Part shown: piece by piece, positions 55,408 through 64,000 of the stretch
Numbering within the stretch: position 1 is the first letter of the stretch
Layout of the letters: each line of letters starts with the position of its first letter
DNA from: Acinetobacter ursingii DSM 16037 = CIP 107286
Lineage (GTDB): Bacteria; Pseudomonadota; Gammaproteobacteria; Pseudomonadales; Moraxellaceae
Direction of reading: 5' to 3'
Assembly (NCBI RefSeq): GCF_000368825.1
Contig: NZ_KB849717.1
Span: 300,726-364,725 of the forward strand
DNA length: 64,000 nt
Program-made: the position numbers and the translations under genes
The notes under the pieces: model-generated
What the model was told of the DNA's origin: nothing
Seen by the model: only the letters and a program-made list of their open reading frames with translations
Databases searched by the model: none

Positions 55408-57609
55408 ATGAATTCACCGCAACGTCTTTCTACATATTGGGTTACCTGTGCAGATGGACTGGAAACCTTATTGCAACAAGAATTACAAGGTTTAGGCATC
55501 GAGCAGACTGAACGCTTTGCAGGTCGTCTCATTTTTCAAGGATCTTTAGAACAAGCTTACCGAATTTGTATGTGGTCACGTCTAGCGTCACGCGTACTCA
55601 AGCCAATTCATACCTACGAGATCGAATTTAGTCATGATGCCCGTGATGTTGCAGAAGAACTATACGAAGGGGCTTTAAATTTTGATTGGTCACTGATTTT
55701 TGCACCTCAAAGTACCTTTGCCATCCGTTTGCATGTCGAACGTGAAATTAAGGTCAATACTCAGTTTGCGACACTTAGAACGAAAGATGGTGTAGTCGAT
55801 TCTTTTATGGAAGCCGTTGGCCGTCGTCCGAGCATTGATACTAAACAACCCGAAATTACCTTGTTTGTATTGGCAGGTAAAACCGAACACACCTTTTGCT
55901 TAGACTTATCAGGCGATTCCCTACATAAGCGCGGCTATCGTCACTATATGACCGAAGCACCGATTAAAGAAAATCTGGCAGCCGCAATTTTACAAAAAGC
56001 TAAATTAGAACAATTACAACCCGATTTAATTCTCGACCCGATGTGTGGTTCAGGTACCTTTATTATTGAATCTTTGATGATTTTGACCGATCGCGCACCT
56101 GGTCTAGTTCGTCGTTTTGGCTTTAATGGTTGGCATGGACATGATCGTGAACTCTGGCTTGAAATTAAAGCCGAGGCTGCACAGCGTCATGAGATCGCTT
56201 TAGAAAAAACCCTACCCAAATTTTATGCTTTTGATGCAGACTGGGAAGCCGTAAAAGCGACGCGCCAAAATATTATTGCGGCAGGTTTTGAAAAATTACT
56301 AGATCAAATTCAGATTGAAGAACGTCCACTTGCAGACTGGCCATCCTTTGAAAACACCTATAACAAAGCTTTCGTGGTAACCAATCCACCATACGGCGAA
56401 CGTCTTGGCGATAAAGCCTCAAACCGTGCTTTTTATTTAGGTTTATCTGCCCTATTACAGCAACATTTTCCAAATCAGCATGCCGCCGTAATTGCCGCAC
56501 AGATTGAGCAAGCTGATGTATTGGCATTGAGCGACCCAGAAACCTTACGCTTAATGAATGGTAAATTGCCTATTTACATTCGTTTTGGTCAAGTTAAACC
56601 TGTCGCCAATCACCAGCCGTTTTTGAGTAACTGGCATGCTGATCCTGTCGAAATTGAAGGCGCACAAGATTTTGCCAATCGCTTACAAAAGAATATGTCT
56701 GCCTTGAAAAAATGGGCTACAAAAGAACAAGTATTCTGTTTACGTCTCTATGATGCCGATTTGCCTGATTTTAATGTCGCAGTAGATTTATACGGTGATC
56801 GACTGCATGTTCAGGAATACGCACCACCGAAAACCATTGATCCTGAAAAAGCCAAGAAACGTTTTAATTTAGCATTGGCTGCCGTTCGTGCAGTAACAGG
56901 GTTATCTCGCGAAGCGATATTTATTAAAACTCGTGCGCGTCAGGAAGGTAAAAACCAATATACCAAACAAAGCACTGCGTCCAAGCGTTTTATTGTTCAG
57001 GAGGGTCAAGCCAAGATTTTAGTCAACTTAACAGATTATCTGGATACTGGTTTGTTTCTGGATCATAGACAAATGCGTTTGCGCATTGCTAAAGAAGCAC
57101 GCGGTAAGCACTTCTTAAATCTGTTTAGTTATACTTCGACTGCAAGCTTGCATGCCGCATTGGGTGGCGCAGCCAGCACGACGAGCGTAGATTTATCCAA
57201 TACTTATTTAAATTGGTCAAAAGAAAATTTTGTTTTAAATGGTCTCACGGTTGACCATGCTGATGAACAACATATGTTCTTTGCCAGTGACTGTTTTGAA
57301 TGGCTCAAAGAAGGTCATGAACAATATGACTTGATCTTTATTGACCCACCAACATTTTCAAACTCTAAAAAGTTTTATGGCACTTTTGATGTTCAGCGTG
57401 ATCATGTGTCATTACTCAAACGAGCAATGAATCGTTTAAGTTCCGAAGGGACACTATATTTTTCCAATAACTATCGTGGTTTTGAACTTGATGAAGAAAT
57501 CGAAGCCCTGTTTGATGCTGAAGAAATCACCCACGATACGATTGGCCCTGATTTTAAACGAAATCAAAAAATTCACCGTGCTTGGAAAATTCAGCATCTA
57601 CCGAACTAA
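55408..57609 (+). CDS. rlmKL: 23S rRNA methyltransferase RlmKL (guanine-2445 N2 and guanine-2069 N7)
   Basis: Fused two-domain enzyme of 733 residues (E. coli RlmL 702). The N-terminal half has a THUMP domain (to about residue 160) and a methyltransferase with LDPMCGSGTFIIESLMILTD and VVTNPPYGERLGDKA. The C-terminal half (from about 460) is the RlmK part with FLNLFSYTSTASLHAALGGA and LIFIDPPTFSNSKKF. Convergent with the following small gene, sharing a terminator hairpin. Confidence 0.97.
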   Translation: MNSPQRLSTYWVTCADGLETLLQQELQGLGIEQTERFAGRLIFQGSLEQAYRICMWSRLASRVLKPIHTYEIEFSHDARDVAEELYEGALNFDWSLIFAPQSTFAIRLHVEREIKVNTQFATLRTKDGVVDSFMEAVGRRPSIDTKQPEITLFVLAGKTEHTFCLDLSGDSLHKRGYRHYMTEAPIKENLAAAILQKAKLEQLQPDLILDPMCGSGTFIIESLMILTDRAPGLVRRFGFNGWHGHDRELWLEIKAEAAQRHEIALEKTLPKFYAFDADWEAVKATRQNIIAAGFEKLLDQIQIEERPLADWPSFENTYNKAFVVTNPPYGERLGDKASNRAFYLGLSALLQQHFPNQHAAVIAAQIEQADVLALSDPETLRLMNGKLPIYIRFGQVKPVANHQPFLSNWHADPVEIEGAQDFANRLQKNMSALKKWATKEQVFCLRLYDADLPDFNVAVDLYGDRLHVQEYAPPKTIDPEKAKKRFNLALAAVRAVTGLSREAIFIKTRARQEGKNQYTKQSTASKRFIVQEGQAKILVNLTDYLDTGLFLDHRQMRLRIAKEARGKHFLNLFSYTSTASLHAALGGAASTTSVDLSNTYLNWSKENFVLNGLTVDHADEQHMFFASDCFEWLKEGHEQYDLIFIDPPTFSNSKKFYGTFDVQRDHVSLLKRAMNRLSSEGTLYFSNNYRGFELDEEIEALFDAEEITHDTIGPDFKRNQKIHRAWKIQHLPN

Positions 57610-57638
57610 ACCTATGTTTTGAGAAAATGTAATCCATT

Positions 57639-57675
57639 TAATAAAGCCTGTTGAAATTTCAATGGGCTTTATTTA
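57639..57675. terminator. terminator between rlmKL and the convergent small gene
   Basis: AATAAAGCC pairs with GGCTTTATT, with an inner TTGAAATTTCAA. Its 3' arm includes the stop codon of the opposite gene at 57669. Confidence 0.7.
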
Positions 57676-58112
57676 TTGATGGTAATCGTAACATCCCCTT
57701 TGGCATTACCAAGCTGTGGTCCAATTAAATTAAGCTTATCCATACGGACTTTTTCTTCATAAGGTGGTAATTCTGGAATTTGTTGTTGCAGATAGATACT
57801 GGTTCTCGTCGGTTCTGTAATTTTCTTCTGTTCCTCATATTCAGATAAGACACTGGCATCTAGATTATCCTGAATCAATTGTTTGCTATGCTTTTTTGCA
57901 ATATTCTGGTTTAGATTTTTTTGCTCAGATACTGGTTTTTTTGCGTCTTGTTCAACTGCCTTTACTACAGGTGGTGTTACACGTTCGAGTGAATCGCTTT
58001 CATTTCTCAAGACATTTTCATTTAAAGGTGTCGCAGAAATTGTATAGCCTGAGCCCCCCAAACCTCCTAACAAAACAATCATTATATAGAATGCAGTTCC
58101 TTGACGTTCCAT
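57669..58112 (-). CDS. small envelope protein, function unknown
   Basis: 147 residues. The N-terminus has one hydrophobic helix (FYIMIVLLGGLGGSGYTI), acting as a signal or anchor. The rest is hydrophilic, lysine- and glutamate-rich, and includes ELPPYEEKVRMDKLNLIGPQ. I do not recognise it. ATG 58112 is chosen, with GGAAG nine bases upstream; GTG 58115 opens the frame. It lies downstream of clpB's terminator on the same strand. Confidence 0.72.
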   Translation of the reverse strand: MERQGTAFYIMIVLLGGLGGSGYTISATPLNENVLRNESDSLERVTPPVVKAVEQDAKKPVSEQKNLNQNIAKKHSKQLIQDNLDASVLSEYEEQKKITEPTRTSIYLQQQIPELPPYEEKVRMDKLNLIGPQLGNAKGDVTITINK

Positions 58113-58240
58113 CACGTGATTCTTCCTTTATTTACTCAGTTCTTCTTATTTAATTTCACGCTAACAAGATTTGATTTAATCTGCAATGCTTAGACAGAAC
58201 TTCCCGATAATCTGTCGGTTATATCCATCTATCAAGATGT

Positions 58241-58273
58241 AAAAAAGAGGATGTATTGACTACATCCTCTTTA
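58241..58273 (-). terminator. rho-independent terminator after clpB
   Basis: AAAGAGGATGTA pairs exactly with TACATCCTCTTT around five bases, and the minus strand continues with T's. Confidence 0.93.
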
Positions 58274-58297
58274 TAAAGCTTCACATTTAGTCAGAAA

Positions 58298-60877
58298 TTA
58301 ACTCAGTTTTAATTTATCAAACACGAGATGCCCATGATCACCTTTGATAATGATATTATCTCCAGCTTGAAATTCTCCAGCCAGAATTTTTTGAGCAAGT
58401 GGATTTTCAACCTGTTGCTGAATTGCACGTTTCAACGGACGCGCACCATAAACAGGATCAAAACCTGCATCAATCAAGAGATCAAAAGCAGTATCATCCA
58501 CGGTCAATCCAATTTCACGATCTGCCAAACGTGAGCGCAAACGATCAAGTTGAATATCGGCAATACCACGGATTTGTGATTTTTTCAGAGAGTGGAATAC
58601 CACCAACTCATCAATACGGTTGATAAATTCTGGACGGAAATGCTGGCTCACAGCCGACATCACCACAGCCCGCACTTCATCGTCAGTTGCACCTTCCCCT
58701 AGCTCACGCACATCTTGCGAACCAAGGTTCGATGTCATCACAATGACCGTATTTTTAAAGTCGATCACGCGGCCTTGTGAATCGGTCAAACGCCCATCAT
58801 CCAAGACTTGTAGCAAGATATTAAACACATCTGGATGCGCTTTTTCGACTTCATCAAACAATACCACGCTATACGGTTTACGACGTACAGCTTCCGTCAA
58901 TACACCACCTTCTTCATAGCCGACATAACCTGGAGGTGCACCTACCAAACGACTCACCGAATGTTTCTCCATAAATTCGCTCATATCGATACGAATCATG
59001 GCATCATCACTATCAAACAGGAAATTCGCCAAAGCTTTGGTCAACTCTGTTTTACCCACACCTGTTGGCCCAAGGAATAGGAATGAACCACTTGGTCGAT
59101 TCGGATCAGATAATCCAGCTCGTGAACGTCGAACAGCATTCGAGACCGCGACGACAGCTTCATCCTGCCCGACAACACGGTTATGTAAAAACTCTTCCAT
59201 ATGCAGAAGTTTTTCACGTTCACCTTGCAGCATTTTCGCCACAGGAATACCCGTTGCAGCACTGACCACCTCAGCGATTTCATTTTCCGTTACTTTGGTA
59301 CGAATCAGTTTTGGCTCTTCGTTTTCTTCAGCAACTTCAGCTTGTTCAAGACGTTTTTGCAACTCAGGAATGACGCCATATTGCAAACGTGCAGCTTCTG
59401 CCAAATCACCTTCACGTTGTGCTTTATCGAACGCAATACGCGCCTGATCAAGTTCAATCTGTGCCTTTTTATCACCTTCAACCAAGGTTTTTTCGGCTTT
59501 CCAGATCTCTTCCATATCATTGTATTCTTTTTCAATGATTGAAATCTGTTCTTCAAGATGATTGATTTCAGCTTTACTGCCTGCATCTTCATCACGTTTT
59601 ACCGCTTCAAGCTGCATTTTCAACTGGATAATACGACGTTCCAAACGATCTAAAGCTTCTGGTTTAGAGTCGATCTCCATTTTAATACGCGATGCCGCTT
59701 CATCAATCAAATCGATGGCTTTGTCAGGTAGCTGACGATCTGTGATATAACGATGTGACATTTTTGCCGCTGCAATAATTGCGGAGTCAAGAATTTGTAC
59801 ACCATGATGTGCGGCATATTTCTCTTTTAAACCGCGTAAAATCGCAATGGTATCTTCAACACTTGGTTCATCGACCAAAACTTTTTGGAAACGGCGTTCA
59901 AGAGCAGCATCTTTTTCGATGTATTGGCGATACTCATCTAGTGTCGTTGCACCGACGCAACGCAGTTCACCCCGCGCTAAAGCAGGTTTCAGCATATTGC
60001 CCGCATCCATCGCGCCATCGGTTTTGCCTGCGCCAACTAACGTATGCAATTCATCAATAAATAAAATGACATTCCCATCTTGTTTGGCCAGATCATTAAG
60101 TACCGCTTTTAAACGCTCTTCAAATTCACCACGATATTTTGCCCCTGCAAGCAATGAACCTAAATCCAGCGATAAAACCCGTTTATTTTTCAGGCTTTCT
60201 GGCACTTCACCATTGACGATACGCTGTGCCAAACCCTCAACAATGGCGGTTTTACCTACCCCTGGCTCACCAATCAACACGGGGTTATTTTTGGTACGAC
60301 GTGACAAGACCTGAATGGTGCGACGAATTTCATCATCACGCCCAATCACAGGGTCAAGTTTGCCTGCCAAAGCACGTTCGGTTAAATCAATAGTATATTT
60401 ATTTAATGAGTCACGTTGATCTTCGTGATTATTGCTCATGACTTTATCGTCGCCTCGAATAGATTCAATCACTTTGCGTAGTGCATCAGTCGTTACACCT
60501 ACGCTGTTTAATAAACTTTTGGTACTACCAGTTTCAGTAAGTGCCAGCAGTACCCAATCTGTTGATAAAAACTCATCACCTGCTTTTTGTGCATGACGAT
60601 CTGCCAGATTCAAAACCTTCACAGCTTCTGGATTCAGATTGACGTCACCTGTAGGATTGGCAATGGTTGGCGCATCCTGAATCGCCTGTTCCAGCTTTTT
60701 CTTTAACTCAGGCAATCTTGCACCTGATTGCTGCAACAGGCTTAAATTGGATGGCTCTTCAAGTAAAACCGCAAGAATATGAATGCCATCAATAGAAGTA
60801 TGGTCTTTACCAGTGGCTAACGATTGCGCATCTGACAGGGCTTGCTGTAAGCGATTGGTAAATTTTTCAAAACGCAT
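58298..60877 (-). CDS. clpB: ATP-dependent disaggregase ClpB
   Basis: Heat-shock hexamer of 859 residues that dissolves aggregates with DnaK. N-domain from [13 protein letters not shown]. The first Walker A is [18 protein letters not shown], the coiled-coil middle domain covers about residues 400-525, and the second Walker A is [30 protein letters not shown] and [19 protein letters not shown] close the second AAA+ module. Preceded by a good sigma-32 promoter, followed by its own terminator. Confidence 0.97.
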   Translation of the reverse strand: MRFEKFTNRLQQALSDAQSLATGKDHTSIDGIHILAVLLEEPSNLSLLQQSGARLPELKKKLEQAIQDAPTIANPTGDVNLNPEAVKVLNLADRHAQKAGDEFLSTDWVLLALTETGSTKSLLNSVGVTTDALRKVIESIRGDDKVMSNNHEDQRDSLNKYTIDLTERALAGKLDPVIGRDDEIRRTIQVLSRRTKNNPVLIGEPGVGKTAIVEGLAQRIVNGEVPESLKNKRVLSLDLGSLLAGAKYRGEFEERLKAVLNDLAKQDGNVILFIDELHTLVGAGKTDGAMDAGNMLKPALARGELRCVGATTLDEYRQYIEKDAALERRFQKVLVDEPSVEDTIAILRGLKEKYAAHHGVQILDSAIIAAAKMSHRYITDRQLPDKAIDLIDEAASRIKMEIDSKPEALDRLERRIIQLKMQLEAVKRDEDAGSKAEINHLEEQISIIEKEYNDMEEIWKAEKTLVEGDKKAQIELDQARIAFDKAQREGDLAEAARLQYGVIPELQKRLEQAEVAEENEEPKLIRTKVTENEIAEVVSAATGIPVAKMLQGEREKLLHMEEFLHNRVVGQDEAVVAVSNAVRRSRAGLSDPNRPSGSFLFLGPTGVGKTELTKALANFLFDSDDAMIRIDMSEFMEKHSVSRLVGAPPGYVGYEEGGVLTEAVRRKPYSVVLFDEVEKAHPDVFNILLQVLDDGRLTDSQGRVIDFKNTVIVMTSNLGSQDVRELGEGATDDEVRAVVMSAVSQHFRPEFINRIDELVVFHSLKKSQIRGIADIQLDRLRSRLADREIGLTVDDTAFDLLIDAGFDPVYGARPLKRAIQQQVENPLAQKILAGEFQAGDNIIIKGDHGHLVFDKLKLS

Positions 60878-61186
60878 TATTGTTATTCCTCATCATCAAT
60901 TTGTTACTTGCTTAATACATGGGAACTCTTTTATAAATTTCAAATAAGTTTTATAAAATTTCATTATATTTTTCATAAGCTTATATTAATATTAAATAAT
61001 ATATAACTCAGTTATAATATGGGTTCTTTAGGCAAGATTTTCAAGTAAGTCTGTATGCTGTTTTTGTTAATTCTTAGATACATATCCATTTCATCAGCCT
61101 AACAAATTCAGTTATTCACAGCAAAGCAGCAGAATTTTTCAAAATAATCTGATAAAAATCTAAAAAATTATTGCTGATATTTTCTT
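60878..61186. other. intergenic region between clpB and the M23 peptidase gene
   Basis: About 309 bases. It holds the clpB sigma-32 promoter on the left. The rest is AT-rich; the M23 gene's promoter should lie on the right but no strong boxes were seen. No small gene is supported. Confidence 0.4.
60917..60944 (-). promoter_or_regulatory. sigma-32 heat-shock promoter of clpB
   Basis: On the minus strand TTTGAAA (60938-60944) and TCCCATGT (60917-60924) are separated by 13 bases. Consensus is CTTGAAA, 11-16 bases, CCCCATNT, so only one base differs in each box. It lies 40-67 bases upstream of the clpB ATG. Confidence 0.82.
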
Positions 61187-61989
61187 ATGCTTAAAAAAAG
61201 CTGTTTTATGCTAGGCTTATCTTTGCTCTCCTTACAATCTCTCTATGCTGAGTTACCACAAGACTCACGTCGTCCTGGTGGGATCGCGGTTATTCCACTT
61301 GGTCAAGAGATTAAAAGTGTTCGCTTTAATCAGCAAAATATTCTGATTAGCAATGAAAATACCCAACGTTATGCCATTCTAGGGATTCCATTAAATACGC
61401 CAATCGGCACTTTAACAGTCGATACAAATGCCCAACCGATTCAAATTGAAATAAAGCCTTACGCGTATGCTGAACAACGGATTAAGGTCCAAAATCAGGA
61501 TTATGTAGATCCGTCAGAGGCGCAACTCGCACGTTATGCTCAAGAAGCCAAACAACAAAATGACATCTATAGTTCATTTACAGCAAGTTCATGGCAGTCG
61601 ATGCCTCACTTTATAGCACCTACTTCAGGTAAATTTAGCAATTCTTTTGGGCGCAAACGTTTTTTTAATGGTGAAGAACGCGCACCCCATTCAGGGTTGG
61701 ATATTCCTGCACCCATAAGACAAAAAGTTATTGCTCCTACCGACGGTATGGTCGTGCGAACAGGCGATTATTTTTTAATGGAAAAACTGTGCTGATTGAT
61801 CATGGACAAGGGTTAATCAGCATGTTTTGTCATTTAAGTAAAATAGAAGTGAAGCAAGGTCAGCAGATTCATCAAGGTGAAGTTTTAGGCTTGGTGGGTA
61901 AAACGGGACGAGTGACTGGGCCACATTTACATTGGGGAATGAGCTTGAATAATGCACGAGTAGATCCGCAATTGTTTTTAAAGCCTTAA
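61187..61989 (+). pseudogene. M23-family peptidase (LytM domain), frameshifted
   Basis: Secreted murein endopeptidase-type gene split by one base. The first frame (61187-61795) has a signal peptide and the HxxxD metal site APHSGLDIPAP. The second frame (61789-61989) has the HxH site TGPHLHWGM. They join if the T6 run at 61771-61776 had seven T's, giving GDYFFNGKTVLIDHGQGL, the normal family sequence. So the gene carries a one-base deletion, either real or a sequencing error. As read it encodes no complete active site. Convergent with the GNAT gene two bases away. Confidence 0.88.
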
Positions 61990-61990
61990 T

Positions 61991-62419
61991 TCAATCCAAG
62001 AACTTCCGAAAATATTTTGGCGCATCGTCATAGCCTTGAGCTAGATAAAACTGATGCGCCAGTTTTCGATGATCGCTTGAATGTAATTCCATCCGATCAC
62101 AGCCACGCTGTCGTGCAATCTCTTCGGCAGAGGCTAACAATGCCTGACCAATTTTCTGTCCTCGAAATGGTTCATGTACGCAGAGATACGCGACTCGTGC
62201 AAAATCTCCTTCTGTTGCGATTTGTGGAATAATACTCAAAGACAAAAAACCAGCAACCTCAGCCTCAATTTGAGCAACAAAAATATATTGATGAGGATCA
62301 TGCATAAATGCCTTGATTTTTTGTGAAATGAAATCAATCGATTGAACATAACCTAATTGATCCAGTAGAGATTGTAATGCTTGGGCATCTTCTAGTTTTG
62401 CTTCACGTATTTGCACCAC
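61991..62419 (-). CDS. GNAT-family N-acetyltransferase
   Basis: About 142 residues. The acetyl-CoA loop is CVHEPFRGQKIGQALLASA, followed by RMELHSSDHRKLAHQFYLAQ then GYDDAPKYF, as in AAC(6')-type GNATs. Substrate unknown. ATG 62425 has AGGA directly abutting it, too near to work well; a GTG at 62419 lies six bases from the same AGGA and is preferred. The stop is next to the M23 gene's stop. Confidence 0.87.
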   Translation of the reverse strand: MVQIREAKLEDAQALQSLLDQLGYVQSIDFISQKIKAFMHDPHQYIFVAQIEAEVAGFLSLSIIPQIATEGDFARVAYLCVHEPFRGQKIGQALLASAEEIARQRGCDRMELHSSDHRKLAHQFYLAQGYDDAPKYFRKFLD

Positions 62420-62449
62420 AGTCATTCCTTCTTTATCTTTTTATGCTTA

Positions 62450-62481
62450 TCTAAAAGAAAAAGCTGACAGTTTGTCAGCCT
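62450..62481 (-). terminator. rho-independent terminator after osmC
   Basis: GCTGACA pairs with TGTCAGC around three bases; the minus strand continues TTTTTCTTTT. Confidence 0.9.
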
Positions 62482-62520
62482 TAACCTTACAGATCTCATC
62501 AAATTATTTTCAAACTAAAC

Positions 62521-62943
62521 TTATTCAGCCTCAATAATTTCAAAATCATGCGTAATATTGACTCCACCATCCGACAGCATTTTACTGGCCGAACAGTATT
62601 TTTCTGCGGAAAGCTCAACTGCTTTTGCCACCTGTTTTTCTTTCACTGCTTTTCCAGTCACTACAAAGTGCAAATGGATGTCGGTAAATACCGCTGGAAT
62701 TGCATCAGCACGATCTGCTTTTAACTCACATACGACATTGGTCACATCTTGACGTGCTTTCTTTAAAATGGTCACAATATCAAATGAAGCACACCCACCA
62801 AGTCCCATTAAAATCAGTTCCATCGGACGTGGGCCACGGTTTTCACCACCATATTCGGCAGAGCCATCCATCACGACTTGATGACCACTTTCAGATTTCG
62901 CTTCAAAAGCAACATTCTCTAGCCAATGAACACTTGTTTGCAT
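62521..62943 (-). CDS. OsmC/YhfA-family protein
   Basis: 140 residues. NRGPRPMELILMGLGGCASF then DIVTILKKARQ holds one conserved cysteine, and VELSAEKYCSASKML the other, as in OsmC-type hydroperoxide reductases. Closest to the YhfA branch, which lies next to crp in enterobacteria. It is divergent from crp here, so the arrangement is kept. Confidence 0.92.
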   Translation of the reverse strand: MQTSVHWLENVAFEAKSESGHQVVMDGSAEYGGENRGPRPMELILMGLGGCASFDIVTILKKARQDVTNVVCELKADRADAIPAVFTDIHLHFVVTGKAVKEKQVAKAVELSAEKYCSASKMLSDGGVNITHDFEIIEAE

Positions 62944-63092
62944 TGCAACTACCCAAAAAAAATTATAAATTTACATAGTTCTTGTACACTAGCATAAAAT
63001 GAGTTGATAAGGAATTTCATCTCTTGTGTGTGAATACGCTCATTTAGGTCTTGTGCGATCTTTTTTATATATCCTAATCGGAAAACTTAAGC

Positions 63093-63800
63093 ATGACGTC
63101 AAACTTTTCACAACTCAGCACCGATGCTTTATCTCCAGGTCAACTACCAGAGTCAGTCAAGGCGCTTTTAAAACGTGCTCATATTAATCGCTATCCAAAA
63201 CGCACGACGATTGTTGACGCAGGTACCGAATCAAAATCGCTTTATTTGATTTTGAAAGGCTCCGTTTCAATTATTTTACGTGAAGATGATGAACGTGAAA
63301 TCGTAGTTGCTTATTTAAATCCTGGGGACTTTTTTGGGGAAATGGGTCTCTTTGAATCAAATCCACAGCGTACAGCAGAAGTTCGTACACGTGATGTCTG
63401 TGAAATTGCCGAAATTTCATATGACAATTTCCACGAACTTAGTAAGCAATATCCAGATTTAAGCTACGCGGTATTTGCCCAATTGGTACGTCGTCTGAAA
63501 AATACGACCCGTAAAGTCACAGATTTAGCATTTATTGATGTTTCTGGTCGTATTGCGCGTTGTCTCATCGATTTATCAGCTCAACCAGAAGCCATGATTT
63601 TACCGAACGGTCGTCAAATCCGTATTACGCGTCAGGAAATTGGACGTATCGTAGGCTGCTCACGCGAAATGGTTGGCCGTGTTCTTAAGACACTTGAAGA
63701 ACAAGGTATGATTGAAACTGATGGTAAAGCAATTCTCATTTTCGATGCATCATTAGAAGAGAAGTCTCTGGATGATACTGATTTTGATGACGAAGAATAG
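63093..63800 (+). CDS. crp: cAMP-activated global regulator (Crp/Vfr)
   Basis: 235 residues. The cyclic-nucleotide domain has YLNPGDFFGEMGLFESNPQR followed by TAEV, with the glutamate and arginine of the cAMP pocket. The C-terminal winged helix has ITRQEIGRIVGCSREMVGRV, the recognition helix of Crp/Vfr. A short acidic tail (DDTDFDDEE) is extra. Divergent from osmC. Confidence 0.93.
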   Translation: MTSNFSQLSTDALSPGQLPESVKALLKRAHINRYPKRTTIVDAGTESKSLYLILKGSVSIILREDDEREIVVAYLNPGDFFGEMGLFESNPQRTAEVRTRDVCEIAEISYDNFHELSKQYPDLSYAVFAQLVRRLKNTTRKVTDLAFIDVSGRIARCLIDLSAQPEAMILPNGRQIRITRQEIGRIVGCSREMVGRVLKTLEEQGMIETDGKAILIFDASLEEKSLDDTDFDDEE

Positions 63801-63820
63801 AATTTCATTTTATCTGATAA

Positions 63821-63852
63821 GAAAAGCAAACTTTATCGTTTGCTTTTTTTTA
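63821..63852 (+). terminator. rho-independent terminator after crp
   Basis: AAAGCAAAC pairs with GTTTGCTTT around TTTATC, and T's follow. Confidence 0.92.
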
Positions 63853-63948
63853 TGAAAAATATCTAAGATACAAAAACATACATACAACTTAAAGCAAATC
63901 ATTTAAGTTCAAAAATGTCAATTTTCAATGGAAGTTAAGGATCAGGTT

Positions 63949-64000
63949 ATGCAATATCATGCATTGGGTGATTCAGGCATTCAAGTGCCTGAAATTTGTT
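63949..64000 (+). CDS. aldo/keto reductase, N-terminal fragment cut by the window edge
   Basis: The ATG at 63949 has AAGGATCAGG upstream. The 17 visible residues MQYHALGDSGIQVPEIC match the start of Tas-like aldo/keto reductases. The rest lies outside the window. Confidence 0.72.
   Translation, partial: MQYHALGDSGIQVPEIC

Noticed and set aside
58600..59600. Several plus-strand open frames inside clpB, up to about 150 codons
   Set aside because: They lie opposite a well-conserved gene, have no ribosome binding sites and encode no recognisable domain.

Overview
The window looks like chromosomal DNA from an Acinetobacter species, probably not A. baumannii itself. The protein at 33282-34028 closely matches my memory of the Acinetobacter porin CarO. 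The AT-rich composition, NadM-type NAD recycling, the efp/epmB pair and the close-packed housekeeping genes agree. I see no rRNA, tRNA, CRISPR array, prophage or complete insertion sequence. It is mostly core genome.

Layout. 1-4250 (minus): a truncated TonB-dependent siderophore receptor, a LysE/RhtB exporter with an AraC-type regulator, and an overlapping gpx-msrB antioxidant pair. 4463-15700 (plus): an aminotransferase with an extra N-terminal domain, periplasmic glutaminase-asparaginase, dnaE, overlapping trmJ-cysE, a TPR-like lipoprotein and a large lipoprotein esterase. 15740-24993: a heme-oxygenase-fold protein with an N-terminal frameshift, queH, an esterase, a purine-type ABC transporter plus 8-oxoguanine-deaminase operon with a structured leader, and a moxR-DUF58 pair. 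25075-33190: cstA-ybdD, divergent efp/epmB, and two c-di-GMP-type proteins (PilZ-like and FimX-like). 33282-41800: carO, dapD, queE-queC, bcp, yceI, nadM, an enoyl-CoA hydratase, a nitroreductase, a NIF3/YqfO-like protein, a 38-residue membrane microprotein and a Nudix hydrolase. 41860-55264 (minus): purL, the pqiA-pqiA-pqiB-pqiC lipid-transport operon, a methyltransferase, a DUF2520 protein, an LprI-like lipoprotein and pyrB with an inactive dihydroorotase (pyrC'). 55408-64000: rlmKL, a small anchored protein, clpB behind a clear sigma-32 promoter, a frameshifted M23 peptidase, a GNAT protein, osmC-crp and the start of an aldo/keto reductase.

How genes work together. epmB probably modifies the EF-P encoded beside it. 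The ABC transporter and deaminase probably import and deaminate an oxidised purine. queH, queE and queC belong to queuosine synthesis. pyrB and pyrC' should form the Pseudomonas-type aspartate transcarbamoylase holoenzyme. pqiA/B/C form an envelope-spanning MCE system. osmC next to crp repeats a gamma-proteobacterial arrangement.

Most notable signals. (1) A roughly 80-bp imperfect palindromic repeat occurs three times (1684-1764, 39745-39826, 50873-50952), each just after a stop codon, with paired base changes in the arms. (2) The leader of the purine-type operon sequesters its own ribosome binding site, consistent with a xanthine (NMT1-type) riboswitch, and a GC-rich multi-hairpin block lies upstream. 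(3) Two genes carry single-base deletions in homopolymers. (4) A 24-bp perfect palindrome lies inside dnaE. (5) An unlisted 38-codon gene has a good ribosome binding site. All calls are by eye; no database search was run.
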